Both the position numbers and the translations under genes were made by a program. 64,000 nt of DNA from Mucilaginibacter sp. OK098. GTDB lineage: Bacteria > Bacteroidota > Bacteroidia > Sphingobacteriales > Sphingobacteriaceae. The stretch lies in assembly GCF_900142915.1 (NCBI RefSeq), contig NZ_FRCM01000007.1, positions 248,001 to 312,000 of the forward strand, given 5' to 3'. The notes beneath the pieces were generated by a model. The model was not told where the DNA came from, made no database searches, and worked only from the letters and a program-made list of their open reading frames with translations. Positions 34,271-43,418 of the stretch are shown piece after piece (positions within the stretch are counted from its first letter, which is position 1; each line of letters begins with the position of its first letter).

Positions 34271-34432
34271 ATGGCAAAGAAAGTAGTTGCAACGCTAAAA
34301 GTAGCAGGTAAAGGCAAAGAATATTCAAAAGTTATAACAATGGCTAAATCACCACGTACCGGTGCTTACTCATTTAAAGAACAGATCGTAGCTAACGATT
34401 TCGTTAAGGATGCGATAGCCGGAAAATTATAA
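34271..34432 (+). CDS. DUF4295 protein, ribosomal protein bL38 of Bacteroidota
   Basis: This 53-residue protein is short and basic: MAKKVVATLKVAGKGKEYS, then SPRTGAYSFKEQIVAND. It matches the DUF4295 family, which is confined to Bacteroidota and has been described as ribosomal protein bL38 in the Flavobacterium johnsoniae ribosome (from memory). Its place directly after L28 and L33 supports this. It is too short for most ORF cut-offs. A weak terminator-like stem follows. Confidence 0.9.
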   Translation: MAKKVVATLKVAGKGKEYSKVITMAKSPRTGAYSFKEQIVANDFVKDAIAGKL

Positions 34433-34454
34433 TAATAATTTTTGATCAAAATAT

Positions 34455-34488
34455 AAAGCCATCTTGTATATACGGGAAGGCTTTTTTT
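34455..34488 (+). terminator. Weak terminator after the ribosomal genes
   Basis: AAAGCC (34455-34460) pairs with GGCTTT (34479-34484), followed by a T run to 34488. The stem is short and the loop large, but the place (23 bases past the bL38 stop) and the T run fit. Confidence 0.5.
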
Positions 34489-34614
34489 GTTGAAGAGATT
34501 TTGATGCGAATGAATTTAATAAAAACAGATTTAAACTGATTATGTCTATATACTTACAATCAGCACATATTAAATCCGCACATTTGCATATCCGCACATT
34601 CGCACATTAAAAAC

Positions 34615-35580
34615 ATGGGATTATTCGATTTTTTCAAAAAAAAGGAAAGCACTCCACAAGAGCAAGAGGCGCTGGATACCGGTTTAGAAAAAACAAAGGA
34701 TAACTTTTTTTCAAAAATAACCAAGGTAGTTGCCGGCAAATCATCTGTAGATGATGATGTACTGGACGACCTGGAAGAGGTGCTGGTAACATCAGATGTG
34801 GGTGTAAAAACCACGTTGAAAATCATCGAGCGCATCCAGGCGCGAGTTGCCCGTGATAAATATATAAGCACATCTGAGCTGAATTCCCTGTTAAAGGATG
34901 AAATTCAGAAACTCCTCGCCGAAAATAACAGTAACGATTTTACCAGCTTTGAGTACGGTACACATAAACCATATGTAATAATGGTAGTTGGCGTAAATGG
35001 CGTAGGCAAAACTACCACTATAGGTAAGCTGGCCCATAAATTAAAACAGGCGGGCAATAAAGTGGTATTAGGTGCTGCGGATACCTTCCGTGCCGCCGCG
35101 GTTGCGCAGATCCAGTTATGGGGCGAGCGGGTAGGTGTAAAGGTTGTGGCGCAGGCAATGGGTTCAGATCCTGCTTCAGTAGCTTATGATACTTTGCGTT
35201 CAGCTGTTGCCAATGGCGATGACGTTGCAATTATTGATACTGCGGGCCGTTTACATAATAAAGTAGGCTTAATGAATGAGCTTACCAAGATCAAAAACGT
35301 AATGCAAAAGGTTGTTCCCGGCGCCCCGCACGAGATCTTGCTGGTACTGGATGCCTCAACCGGGCAAAACGCTATTGAGCAATGCAAGCAGTTTACAGAA
35401 GCCACCGATGTTAATGCATTGGCTTTAACCAAGCTCGACGGCACTGCAAAAGGTGGTGTGGTGATAGGAATTTCGGATCAGTTTAAGATCCCGGTAAAAT
35501 ATATAGGCGTTGGTGAAAGCATGAATGATCTGCAGTTGTTTGACAGGCAGGGATTTGTAGATTCACTTTTTAAGAATTAA
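34615..35580 (+). CDS. ftsY: Signal recognition particle receptor FtsY
   Basis: This 321-residue SRP GTPase docks SRP-ribosome complexes at the membrane. The NG domain has the P-loop GVNGVGKTTTIGK (126-138), then DTFRAAAVAQ, DTAGRLHNK and TKLDGTAKGG. The acidic A domain of E. coli FtsY is missing: only about 40 residues precede the N domain, as usual in Bacteroidota. The first residues (MGLFDFFKKK) are a likely amphipathic membrane anchor. It follows the ribosomal protein genes and precedes rimO. Confidence 0.97.
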   Translation: MGLFDFFKKKESTPQEQEALDTGLEKTKDNFFSKITKVVAGKSSVDDDVLDDLEEVLVTSDVGVKTTLKIIERIQARVARDKYISTSELNSLLKDEIQKLLAENNSNDFTSFEYGTHKPYVIMVVGVNGVGKTTTIGKLAHKLKQAGNKVVLGAADTFRAAAVAQIQLWGERVGVKVVAQAMGSDPASVAYDTLRSAVANGDDVAIIDTAGRLHNKVGLMNELTKIKNVMQKVVPGAPHEILLVLDASTGQNAIEQCKQFTEATDVNALALTKLDGTAKGGVVIGISDQFKIPVKYIGVGESMNDLQLFDRQGFVDSLFKN

Positions 35581-35584
35581 AGGA

Positions 35585-35676
35585 TTGTCATTGCGAGAAA
35601 GAACGACGAAGCAACCTCTTACCTTGCAATTTCCGCCATGCACAGTTCGCGATTGCTTCGTTCCTCGCAATGACAA
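35585..35676. repeat. Palindromic repeat with TTGTCATTGCGAG ends
   Basis: The outer arms TTGTCATTGCGAG (35585-35597) and CTCGCAATGACAA (35664-35676) are perfect inverted copies. The inner arms ACGAAGCAA (35606-35614) and TTGCTTCGT (35653-35661) also pair. This GTCATTGCGAGGAACGAAGC-type element is a frequent intergenic palindrome in Bacteroidota as I recall. It fills most of the gap between ftsY and rimO. Confidence 0.85.
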
Positions 35677-35703
35677 GTTGTGCATTGCATTGAGTTCTGA
35701 ATT

Positions 35704-37038
35704 ATGAAAACAAAATCAATTAGCAAGCCAGTAATTACAAACAAGCCACGGGTAAACGTAGTTACTTTAGGTTGCAGCAAAAATATTTACGATTCTGAGA
35801 TCTTAATGGGTCAGTTGAAAGGCAACCATTTTGACGTGGTGCATGAGGCTGAAAAGGTAAACAGTGATGATATCATTGTAATAAACACCTGTGGCTTTAT
35901 TGATAACGCCAAGCAGGAATCTATTGATACCATTCTTCAGTACAGTGAACTGAAGGAACAGGGAAAAGTTGGAAAAGTGATTGTTACCGGTTGTCTTTCT
36001 GAACGTTACAAGCCCGAGCTTGAAGCCGAGATCAGTAATGTGGATTCATGGTTTGGCACCAATGACCTGCAAAACCTGTTAAGCTCCGTTGGCGCTGATT
36101 ACAAACACGAGCTGATAGGCGAACGCCTGTTAACTACTCCCAAACACTTTGCTTATTTTAAAATAGCCGAAGGATGTAACCGTCCGTGCTCATTTTGCGC
36201 TATCCCGTTGATGCGCGGTAAGCATTTAAGCTCCCCTATTGACCAATTGGTTAAGGATGCGAAGGTTTTAGCCAAAAACGGCACAAAAGAACTGATACTT
36301 ATTGCCCAGGACCTAACCTATTATGGTTTGGATCTTTATGGCAAACGTAACCTGGATGAATTGCTTCGCCGCTTATCTGATGTTAACGGCATTGAGTGGA
36401 TCAGGCTGCAATATGCTTATCCTTCAGGCTTCCCGATGGAGATCCTGGATGTAATGAATGAGCGTGATAATATTTGTAAGTACATGGATATGCCATTGCA
36501 GCACATCAGCGATGATATGCTAAAATCTATGCGCCGCGGCATCACTAAACAAAAAACCATCGATGTGGTAAACCAGATCCGTGACAAAGTTCCGGGGATT
36601 GCTATGCGCACCACGCTGATAACGGGCTATCCCGGTGAAACCGAACGTGATTTTGAGGAAATGCAGCAATGGGTTGAGGATACAAAGTTTGACCGCTTAG
36701 GTTGCTTTACCTATTCGCACGAAGAAAAAACGCACGCCCATTCATTGGTTGATGATGTACCGGAGGAAGTGAAACAACAACGTGCAGATGCCATAATGGA
36801 AATTCAGCAGGCAATCTCATTCGATAAAAACCAGGAAAAAATAGGCAATACCTATAAAGTGTTGATTGATAAAAAGGATGGCGGCTATTTTGTTGGTCGT
36901 ACGGAATATGATTCGCCGGAGGTTGATAACGAGGTTTTAATTGATGCCAAAATTGATTATGCTACCATAGGCAGCTTTGTAAACGTGCAAATTGATACCG
37001 CCGAAGACTTTGATCTTTATGGACATATTGTAAAATAA
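35704..37038 (+). CDS. rimO: Ribosomal protein S12 methylthiotransferase RimO
   Basis: This 444-residue radical-SAM enzyme adds a methylthio group to an aspartate of ribosomal protein S12. The N-terminal UPF0004 domain has its three cluster cysteines at Cys24 (TLGCSKN), Cys63 (NTCGF) and Cys97 (TGCLSE). The radical-SAM CxxxCxxC is at 158-165 (EGCNRPCSFCAIP). A TRAM domain ends the protein. The TLGCSKNIYDSE start distinguishes RimO from MiaB. It lies in the same direction as ftsY, separated by the palindromic repeat. Confidence 0.96.
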   Translation: MKTKSISKPVITNKPRVNVVTLGCSKNIYDSEILMGQLKGNHFDVVHEAEKVNSDDIIVINTCGFIDNAKQESIDTILQYSELKEQGKVGKVIVTGCLSERYKPELEAEISNVDSWFGTNDLQNLLSSVGADYKHELIGERLLTTPKHFAYFKIAEGCNRPCSFCAIPLMRGKHLSSPIDQLVKDAKVLAKNGTKELILIAQDLTYYGLDLYGKRNLDELLRRLSDVNGIEWIRLQYAYPSGFPMEILDVMNERDNICKYMDMPLQHISDDMLKSMRRGITKQKTIDVVNQIRDKVPGIAMRTTLITGYPGETERDFEEMQQWVEDTKFDRLGCFTYSHEEKTHAHSLVDDVPEEVKQQRADAIMEIQQAISFDKNQEKIGNTYKVLIDKKDGGYFVGRTEYDSPEVDNEVLIDAKIDYATIGSFVNVQIDTAEDFDLYGHIVK

Positions 37039-37175
37039 AGCCTTTTTGATTTATAGGATGTTTATTTTATAATTTTAAAGTATAAATTCGACACCTTTAA
37101 CAATGGATGACATTTGATGTTTACACCGGGTTTCCCTAAATCCGAAATGGAACATCCGACATCCGAAATCAAAAA

Positions 37176-38768
37176 ATGGACTCAGCCTGTATAAACTATA
37201 AAGACACGGGATCTTTCTCCCCAACCGTTATTGATTACCTGGAAGATGCCCCTGCGCTTCGTCCGTTTTATGGTTACCGGCCGGATCTCAATGGCTTTGC
37301 TAAAATGCTGAAAAGCAAAAAGGTAATTGCCGACCGTGAGATGCTGGTAAAGATCGTGACAGACCAATACAGCAAAATGCCCTACCAGGATGAGGTTCAA
37401 AACAATATATCCCTTCTCAAAAAAGACAACTCATATACTATTACTACAGGCCATCAGCTAAATATATTCGCAGGCCCCCTGTATTTTATTTATAAAATTG
37501 TTACGGCTATAAAATTGGCCGGTCAGCTAAAAGCGCAATTTCCAGATAAAGATTTTGTACCGGTTTACTGGATGGCATCTGAAGATCATGATTTTGCCGA
37601 GATAAACTATACCAATATCGGTGGAAAAAAAGTGCATTGGTGGTATGAGGCTTCTGGTGCTACCGGAAGGATAAACCCGGATACCATGCGCCAGGCGCTT
37701 AATCAATATAAAGGCGCTTTGGGTATTGAGCGCCATGCTAATGAGCTTGCCGAAATTGTTGAAACTGCCTACACAAAATTTGATAAGCTGGCCGACGCTA
37801 CCCGGTATTTGGTGAATGCTTTGTTTGGCCAATATGGCTTAGTAATTATTGATGCTGACGATCACCGTTTTAAACAATCATTTGCACCGATAATTGAGCA
37901 GGATATAATTGAGCAGAACAGCTTTAAAAACATTGAAGCTACCAATAAGCAATTGCATGATTTGGGCATACACATCCAGGTTAATCCCCGCGAGATCAAT
38001 TTCTTTTATTTGATGGATGGCCTGCGCGAGCGGATAGTTTTTGAGCATGATAGTTACAATGTATTAAATAGCGAGATCAGTTTTACAGAAGCTGAATTAA
38101 AGGCCGAGATCAGTCAGTACCCGGAACGGTTTAGCCCAAATGTGGTGATGCGCCCACTTTACCAGGAGTGTATTTTACCAAACATTGCCTATATAGGCGG
38201 CGGCGCTGAGGTAGTATACTGGCTGGAACTAAAATCAAATTTCGAGCATTATAAGGTTGATTTCCCAATCCTGATCCTGCGTAATTCTGGTTTGGTGATA
38301 GGCAAGGAAACTGCTTCAAAAATTGCTAAAATGGATCTGCAACCTGCCGACCTGTTCAAAACCAGTGATACCATAAAAAACGACTGGATAAAAAAGCATA
38401 GTCAGCATAATTTAACGCTTACAGAAGAGTGGCGCGAACTGACCAGTGTTTTTGAAAAAATAAAGCTGCGCGCCTATAAAATAGATAGCACTCTTGCTCC
38501 ATCAGCAGATGCGGTACAGACCCGGTTAAAACATGCGGTTGATAACCTGGAGAAAAAACTGATAAAGGCCGAAAAACGCAACTACCTTACCCGTCTTGAG
38601 CAGGTTGAACATATCAAGAGCGATATTTTCCCAAAAGACAGCCTTCAGGAACGCTCCGAAAACTTCGGCCTGTTTTATGTAAAATGGGGGCAGGAATTTA
38701 TTGATGAACTCATCCGCCACTTTGAGCCACTTGATTTTAAGTTTACAGTGCTGACGGAGAAATCCTGA
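37176..38768 (+). CDS. bshC: Bacillithiol biosynthesis cysteine-adding enzyme BshC
   Basis: This 530-residue protein matches BshC over full length. The motif TITTGHQLNIFAGPLYFIYK (about 86-105) and the VYWMASEDHDFAEINYT segment (about 128-144) are diagnostic. The C-terminal coiled coil (LKHAVDNLEKKLIKAEKRN) and the final SLQERSENFG are also typical. The enzyme is proposed to add cysteine to glucosamine-malate, so the organism should make bacillithiol as a low-molecular-weight thiol. No other bsh gene is in the window. It stands alone in transcription. Confidence 0.95.
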   Translation: MDSACINYKDTGSFSPTVIDYLEDAPALRPFYGYRPDLNGFAKMLKSKKVIADREMLVKIVTDQYSKMPYQDEVQNNISLLKKDNSYTITTGHQLNIFAGPLYFIYKIVTAIKLAGQLKAQFPDKDFVPVYWMASEDHDFAEINYTNIGGKKVHWWYEASGATGRINPDTMRQALNQYKGALGIERHANELAEIVETAYTKFDKLADATRYLVNALFGQYGLVIIDADDHRFKQSFAPIIEQDIIEQNSFKNIEATNKQLHDLGIHIQVNPREINFFYLMDGLRERIVFEHDSYNVLNSEISFTEAELKAEISQYPERFSPNVVMRPLYQECILPNIAYIGGGAEVVYWLELKSNFEHYKVDFPILILRNSGLVIGKETASKIAKMDLQPADLFKTSDTIKNDWIKKHSQHNLTLTEEWRELTSVFEKIKLRAYKIDSTLAPSADAVQTRLKHAVDNLEKKLIKAEKRNYLTRLEQVEHIKSDIFPKDSLQERSENFGLFYVKWGQEFIDELIRHFEPLDFKFTVLTEKS

Positions 38769-38884
38769 TAACTTAATTATCCAGCACTTTTCACCAATAA
38801 ATTACTCTTATTTATCTGGTAGTTATCGAATTAGTAAATTATATTTAGCAATTGGTAAATATAACTTCACAAGTCAAATTCGGA

Positions 38885-40219
38885 ATGATATATAAGCACA
38901 TAAAGTCAGGCAGTGTTATTCGCATCCTTGTATTTTTAACAGTCTCATTTTTGATATCCTGCTCTAAAAAAACTGCGGATACTCCCAATAAGCCAGTAGC
39001 TATTACGTCTTTAAGCGTAAACACAGGGCCATACAATACTAGTGTAACTATTAACGGCACAGGTTTTAGCGCTGCCATTGCCGAAGATAAAGTATTATTT
39101 AATGGAAAGCCCGCTGAAATTAAAGCCGCATCAGCCACAAAGATAATAGCTACTGTTCCAGTGGGCGCTGGCACCGGAGTTGTTAGTGTTTCCGTAAAAG
39201 ATGCTACCGCAGTACCAGGCCCTGTATTTACTTACCAGTTTACTGCTGTAGTAAGCGCATTTGTGGGTAGCGGTAAATCGGGATATGATGATGGGCAGGG
39301 TGCCGCAGCTTCCTTTTCAACTATCTCTTCGCTTGAATTTGATGCAGACGATAACTTATATGTAACTTCCGGCAACGCCATCAGGAAGGTTAGCCCTGAT
39401 GGGCTGGTAACTACTTTAGCCGGCAGCAGCAAAGAAGGAAGTGATGACGGTAAAGGAGCGGCCGCATCTTTCAAATATCCGCAATGTACTGCAATTGATG
39501 CAGCCCATAATATCTATGTTGGCGACACCGAGAATAGACTGATCCGTAAAATAAGCCCTGATGGGGATGTTACTACTATTAGCGGCCACATTGGGGGAGG
39601 CTATGCCGACGGAAAATTAAGTGATGCTTTGTACGTTGACCCCGATGGGATGGCCTTTGATAAAGCAGGCAATCTTTTTGTAAGTGATGGCCGCAATAAT
39701 GTTATCCGAAAAATCTCGACTGATGGAATAGTAAGCACATTTGCAGGCGGCGGCCCGTTTGCGAGAGGTTCAAAAGACGGAAATGGCACCAATGCTACTT
39801 TTACTGAGCCATTCTCAATCGCGTTTAATTCTTCAGGAAATCTGTTAGTAGCAGATTTCTCCAGAAGTTTAATCAGGGAGATTGCACCTAATGCCGATGT
39901 TACAACATTTGCAGGTGGTAATAGCAAGGGCACCTTTATTAACGGGAAAGGAACTTTAGCATCATTTTTTTCTCCCTGGGGTGTTGCTGTAGATGCAAAA
40001 GATAATATCTATGTAACCGACTTTGGTAACAATGTGATCAGGATGATAACGCCCAACGGTGAAGTAAGCACGCTAGTGGGTAGCGGTGCTTCAGGCGCTG
40101 CAAACGGACCGGCTGACAAAGCCTCATTTAACTCCCCCGGCGGAATAGCGATTGATAAGTCGGGGAATATATACGTGGCTGATTTTAATTATTTGATTCG
40201 AAAAATAACTTTGAAATAA
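38885..40219 (+). CDS. IPT/TIG and NHL-repeat lipoprotein
   Basis: The ATG at 38885 gives a lipoprotein signal with Cys26 (VSFLISC) followed by SKK. A TTG at 38852 is also in frame but lies before the signal. The 444-residue protein has an IPT/TIG Ig-like domain (about 35-125, ITSLSVNTGPYNTSVTINGTGF), then about six NHL-type repeats with the phrases DDNLYVTS, NNVIRKIS and GNIYVAD. NHL repeats fold as a beta-propeller used for protein or glycan binding. The following RBBP9-like gene starts 6 bases after its stop. Function is unknown. Confidence 0.85.
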   Translation: MIYKHIKSGSVIRILVFLTVSFLISCSKKTADTPNKPVAITSLSVNTGPYNTSVTINGTGFSAAIAEDKVLFNGKPAEIKAASATKIIATVPVGAGTGVVSVSVKDATAVPGPVFTYQFTAVVSAFVGSGKSGYDDGQGAAASFSTISSLEFDADDNLYVTSGNAIRKVSPDGLVTTLAGSSKEGSDDGKGAAASFKYPQCTAIDAAHNIYVGDTENRLIRKISPDGDVTTISGHIGGGYADGKLSDALYVDPDGMAFDKAGNLFVSDGRNNVIRKISTDGIVSTFAGGGPFARGSKDGNGTNATFTEPFSIAFNSSGNLLVADFSRSLIREIAPNADVTTFAGGNSKGTFINGKGTLASFFSPWGVAVDAKDNIYVTDFGNNVIRMITPNGEVSTLVGSGASGAANGPADKASFNSPGGIAIDKSGNIYVADFNYLIRKITLK

Positions 40220-40225
40220 AAGTAT

Positions 40226-40762
40226 ATGCAATTCAATTCTACAATCCTTATCATTCCTGGCCTTGGCAATTCAGGCCCGCAGCATTGGCAATCTATTTGG
40301 GAAAACAAGTTTAATTTCACCCGTGTTGAACAGAAAGAATGGGAAACCCCTGTTTGCGCTGACTGGATAGAAGCTATTAACAATGAAGTAAGCAAACATG
40401 ACCCTGCTAATGTGATATTGGTTGGCCATAGCCTGGCTTGCTCAACAATAGCCTATTGGGCGCAAAAATTTAACATTAAAATTAAAGGCGCCTTATTGGT
40501 TGGGCCAAGCGATACCGAGGCAGATACCTACCCACCCGGAACAACAGGATTTAAACCTGTACCTCTGGTTAAACTACCATTCAAAACAATAGTGGTAGCC
40601 AGCACAAACGATTTTTATGTAAAATTTGACCGCGCCGAACTTTTTGCCGATAGTTGGGGTAGCGAATTAATTAATATTGGGGATGCGGGGCATATTAACG
40701 TGTCATCGGGTTTCGGAGAGTGGGATGAAGGGTTGGAGATATTGAAGGAGCTGGATAAATAA
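40226..40762 (+). CDS. RBBP9/YdeN-type serine hydrolase
   Basis: This 178-residue alpha/beta hydrolase has the full triad: Ser69 in VGHSLAC, Asp129 in STNDFY and His156 in DAGHIN. The start ILIIPGLGNSGPQHWQSIWE (8-27) is the family signature (RBBP9, DUF676/PF06821 type). Such small hydrolases act on short esters, and physiological substrates are unknown. It starts 6 bases after the NHL lipoprotein, so the two are co-transcribed. The protein has no signal peptide and stays in the cytoplasm. Confidence 0.92.
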   Translation: MQFNSTILIIPGLGNSGPQHWQSIWENKFNFTRVEQKEWETPVCADWIEAINNEVSKHDPANVILVGHSLACSTIAYWAQKFNIKIKGALLVGPSDTEADTYPPGTTGFKPVPLVKLPFKTIVVASTNDFYVKFDRAELFADSWGSELINIGDAGHINVSSGFGEWDEGLEILKELDK

Positions 40763-40774
40763 TTAATTCCCAAA

Positions 40775-40807
40775 AGATTTACGAAGTTTTTGAAACTTCG
40801 TAAATCT
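40775..40807. repeat. 15-bp stem palindrome, copy 1
   Basis: AGATTTACGAAGTTT (40775-40789) pairs perfectly with AAACTTCGTAAATCT (40793-40807) over a TTG loop. A near copy lies at 49728-49760. It sits 13 bases past the hydrolase stop and could act as a terminator, but without a long T run. Confidence 0.85.
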
Positions 40808-40825
40808 GGCTGAATGCAAACCCGC

Positions 40826-40833
40826 TATATTTG
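40826..40833 (+). promoter_or_regulatory. Candidate -7 promoter element for the dehydrogenase
   Basis: TATATTTG is a full TAnnTTTG match only 3 bases before the ATG at 40837. If used, the transcript would start at or near the start codon (leaderless). No -33 TTG at the usual spacing is visible. Confidence 0.4.
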
Positions 40834-40836
40834 CCC

Positions 40837-41916
40837 ATGCTAATCTCTCAATCAGCTCTCCGTAATTTCACCCAAAATATCTTCCTTTCCATGGGCTGCA
40901 GTAATGAACATGCTGTTCTGGCTGCGGATGTATTGTTGCAAGCAGATCTTCGCGGAATTGATTCGCACGGTGTTGCACGCCTGGTGGGCTATGTGCGCCT
41001 GTGGGAAAGCAAACGGATAAACACTAACCCAAATATCACCATTGTACACGAAACACCCACCACAGCCACTGTTGATGGCGATGCGGGTTTAGGTCTGGTC
41101 GTTGCTCCCTTTGCTATGCGTTTAGCCATTAAAAAGGCTGAGCAATACGGCTCCGGCTGGGTGTCTGTACGAAACTCCAACCATTTTGGGATTGCAGGTT
41201 ATCACAGCTTGCTGGCGGTTGAAAAAGACATGATCGGTTTTGCCATGACCAATGCCAGTCCGCTGGTTGCACCAACTTACTCAAACGAAAGATTACTGGG
41301 AACCAACCCCATGTGCTACGCTTTTCCGGCGGGTAAATATCCACCGGTAGTGGTTGATATGGCTACTTCGGCGGCTGCAAACGGCAAGCTGGAGATTGCG
41401 CAGCGTGCCGGAAAACCGGTTCCCGAAGGTTGGATCCAGGATGCTGATGGTAATTATACCACCGATCCGCATGCTTTAAAATCCGGTGGCTCGCTTTTAC
41501 CATTAGGTGGCGATAAAGAACATGGCAGCCATAAAGGATTTGGACTAAGCGCAACGGTAGATATTCTTTCGGCAGTATTATCTGGGGCTAATTATGGGCC
41601 ATGGGTGCCCCCGTTTGTTGCTTTTTTACAGCCTCCGACAGACCCTGTTGGCCTGGGCATCGGTCATTTTGTTGGGGCTATGCGGGTGGATGGCTTCCGC
41701 CCTATTGATGAATTTAAAGCACATTTGGATAACTGGATCACCCGTTTTAAATCGGCACAAACAGTTGATCCTGATCAAAAAGTTATTATCCCCGGTGAGC
41801 CGGAGCTGGAAGCCGAAGCAGATAGAAAAGTAAACGGCATCCCGTTAGTTGATGCTGTTGTGGAGGATTTGAATGGGCTGGCTGAGAGGTTTGGGATAGG
41901 CCCCCTGGCCCCCTAA
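40837..41916 (+). CDS. Malate/L-lactate dehydrogenase family oxidoreductase (type 2)
   Basis: A TTG at 40831 is in frame, but the ATG at 40837 is preferred (359 residues). This NAD(P)-dependent family is unrelated to classical lactate dehydrogenase. Visible signatures are DLRGIDSHGVARL (about 38-50), VDGDAGLG, VSVRNSNHFGIAGYH (about 111-125) and the LLPLGG-KGFGLS segment. It oxidises 2-hydroxy acids such as malate, lactate or ureidoglycolate; which one cannot be told. The last residues (GIGPLAP) and the stop codon lie inside a C/G-rich repeat, which is unusual. Confidence 0.92.
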   Translation: MLISQSALRNFTQNIFLSMGCSNEHAVLAADVLLQADLRGIDSHGVARLVGYVRLWESKRINTNPNITIVHETPTTATVDGDAGLGLVVAPFAMRLAIKKAEQYGSGWVSVRNSNHFGIAGYHSLLAVEKDMIGFAMTNASPLVAPTYSNERLLGTNPMCYAFPAGKYPPVVVDMATSAAANGKLEIAQRAGKPVPEGWIQDADGNYTTDPHALKSGGSLLPLGGDKEHGSHKGFGLSATVDILSAVLSGANYGPWVPPFVAFLQPPTDPVGLGIGHFVGAMRVDGFRPIDEFKAHLDNWITRFKSAQTVDPDQKVIIPGEPELEAEADRKVNGIPLVDAVVEDLNGLAERFGIGPLAP

Positions 41917-41922
41917 CGGGGG
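41901..41922. repeat. C/G-run hairpin overlapping the 3' end of the dehydrogenase gene
   Basis: CCCCC (41909-41913) pairs with GGGGG (41918-41922) around TAAC. The loop contains the stop codon of the dehydrogenase gene. A second CCCCC run at 41901 suggests a tandem CCCCCTGG unit. Confidence 0.6.
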
Positions 41923-41981
41923 AATGCTTGATTGAGATTTAACTTAATCAACCACTCTCTTAATCAATTCAATCAACCAAT

Positions 41982-43409
41982 TTACCTTATCCACTTAAAG
42001 ATCCTTCTCCAACGGGTCTGGTGTAAAAAATCTGCGATTTCATCGGTGCTCATCCATATAAACAGCGCTTTGCCAACAATATGATCCTCTGGCACAAATC
42101 CCCAAAAGCGCGAATCTTCCGAGTTATGGCGGTTATCGCCCATCATCCAGTAATAATCCTGTTTAAAGGTATAGGTTGCAGCTTTTTTTCCATTGATTAT
42201 AAGATCCTTGCCTGAGATAGTAACCTTGTTGTTTTCATACACCTCAATAGCCCGTTTATACATTGGGATAGTTAAGTCATTCAATGTAATTGTCCAGCCT
42301 TTTTTAGGGATGATGATTGGGCCAAGGTTATCTAATGTCCATCTGAAGTGTTTGTCGTGCGGAAAGATTGATTCTTCAAACCCTGAGATATTCTGGTAAT
42401 ATTCAGTTACCGATTTAACGTTAGCATAAGCGCTCATTGCTTTGGCAGATTGGCGGGTCATCAGCATTTCATAGTCATTATCACCAAATTGCTGCCGTAC
42501 ATCAATATGCAGTTCCCGTAAAATAAGCGAATCAAGCAGTTGGCCGTTTGTATGTACAATATATGCAGGCTGCCCATCCACTGGGTTTAGCGCTTTTTTA
42601 CCATTTATGTAAACCTGCGCATTGATGATCGTCAGTGTATCTCCGGGAGTCGCCTGGCAGCGTTTTATATAGTTTTCGCGTTTATCAACAGGCCGGTAAA
42701 ACGGTGAATCAGCATCCATCGGATAATTAAAAACAACAACATCACCCTTTTTAACAGTGCTTAACCCTGGCAGGCGAAAATAAGGCAATTTAATGCCGTC
42801 CCAGTAAGCTTTAGTATTAATAAGCGGCATGGTATGATGGGCAAACGGAAAAGAAACCGGGGTAATTGGCGTACGCGGACCATAGTTAACCTTACTCACA
42901 AATAAATAATCGCCAATTAAGAGCGAACTTTCCATTGATCCGCTTGGGATAACGTAAGCCTCAATAAAAAAGGTACGGATCAGCGTGGCGGCAAGCATGG
43001 CAAACAATATTGCTTCTGTCCACTCCCGGGTTGATGATTTAACTAACTTTTCCCGGTGTGCTTCCTTAAACCCAATATTTGCAGATTGCCCAAGGTATTG
43101 GGTCTTTTTCTCAAAACCCCATTTTGGGAGAAATATAAATGGCAATAGTATTGCAGCGGCCTGCTGCCTTATGGTAAATTTTCCATATGACTTAACAAAA
43201 TCCATATAGATCCCGATACCAACAATAACATTAAATACCGGGATAAAAAGCCAGAAAAGCCACCAGGCGGGCCTTCCGCTTAGCTTTAGCATGATGTAGG
43301 TTGAATAACCCGGGATCAGCGCTTCCCAGCCCGGGCGGCCTGCTTTTTTAAACAGTTTCCAGGAACCGGCCCATATTAATACCAGGAACGCGACAACAGC
43401 ATATACCAT
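41982..43409 (-). CDS. Signal peptidase I with N-terminal membrane domain (third in the tandem)
   Basis: This 475-residue protein has an N-terminal region (about 1-105) with several membrane helices of the DUF5684 type (KAGRPGWEALIPGYSTYIML and SGRPAWWLFWLFIP). A helix at about 131-148 precedes the S26 catalytic domain. The serine nucleophile is Ser158 (IPSGSMESS) and the general-base lysine is Lys249 (IKRCQATPGD). The box-E motif MGDNRHNSEDSRFWGFVP is intact. The insert between lysine and box E is shorter than in the two upstream copies. It should cleave Sec signal peptides at the inner membrane. It begins 9 bases after the stop of the middle copy. Confidence 0.92.
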   Translation of the reverse strand: MVYAVVAFLVLIWAGSWKLFKKAGRPGWEALIPGYSTYIMLKLSGRPAWWLFWLFIPVFNVIVGIGIYMDFVKSYGKFTIRQQAAAILLPFIFLPKWGFEKKTQYLGQSANIGFKEAHREKLVKSSTREWTEAILFAMLAATLIRTFFIEAYVIPSGSMESSLLIGDYLFVSKVNYGPRTPITPVSFPFAHHTMPLINTKAYWDGIKLPYFRLPGLSTVKKGDVVVFNYPMDADSPFYRPVDKRENYIKRCQATPGDTLTIINAQVYINGKKALNPVDGQPAYIVHTNGQLLDSLILRELHIDVRQQFGDNDYEMLMTRQSAKAMSAYANVKSVTEYYQNISGFEESIFPHDKHFRWTLDNLGPIIIPKKGWTITLNDLTIPMYKRAIEVYENNKVTISGKDLIINGKKAATYTFKQDYYWMMGDNRHNSEDSRFWGFVPEDHIVGKALFIWMSTDEIADFLHQTRWRRIFKWIR

Positions 43410-43418
43410 TACAAAACC

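Noticed and set aside
34505-34614. Repeated GCACATT words before ftsY
   Set aside because: Short low-complexity repetition in an AT-rich gap. It has no stem and no clear function beyond the ftsY leader.
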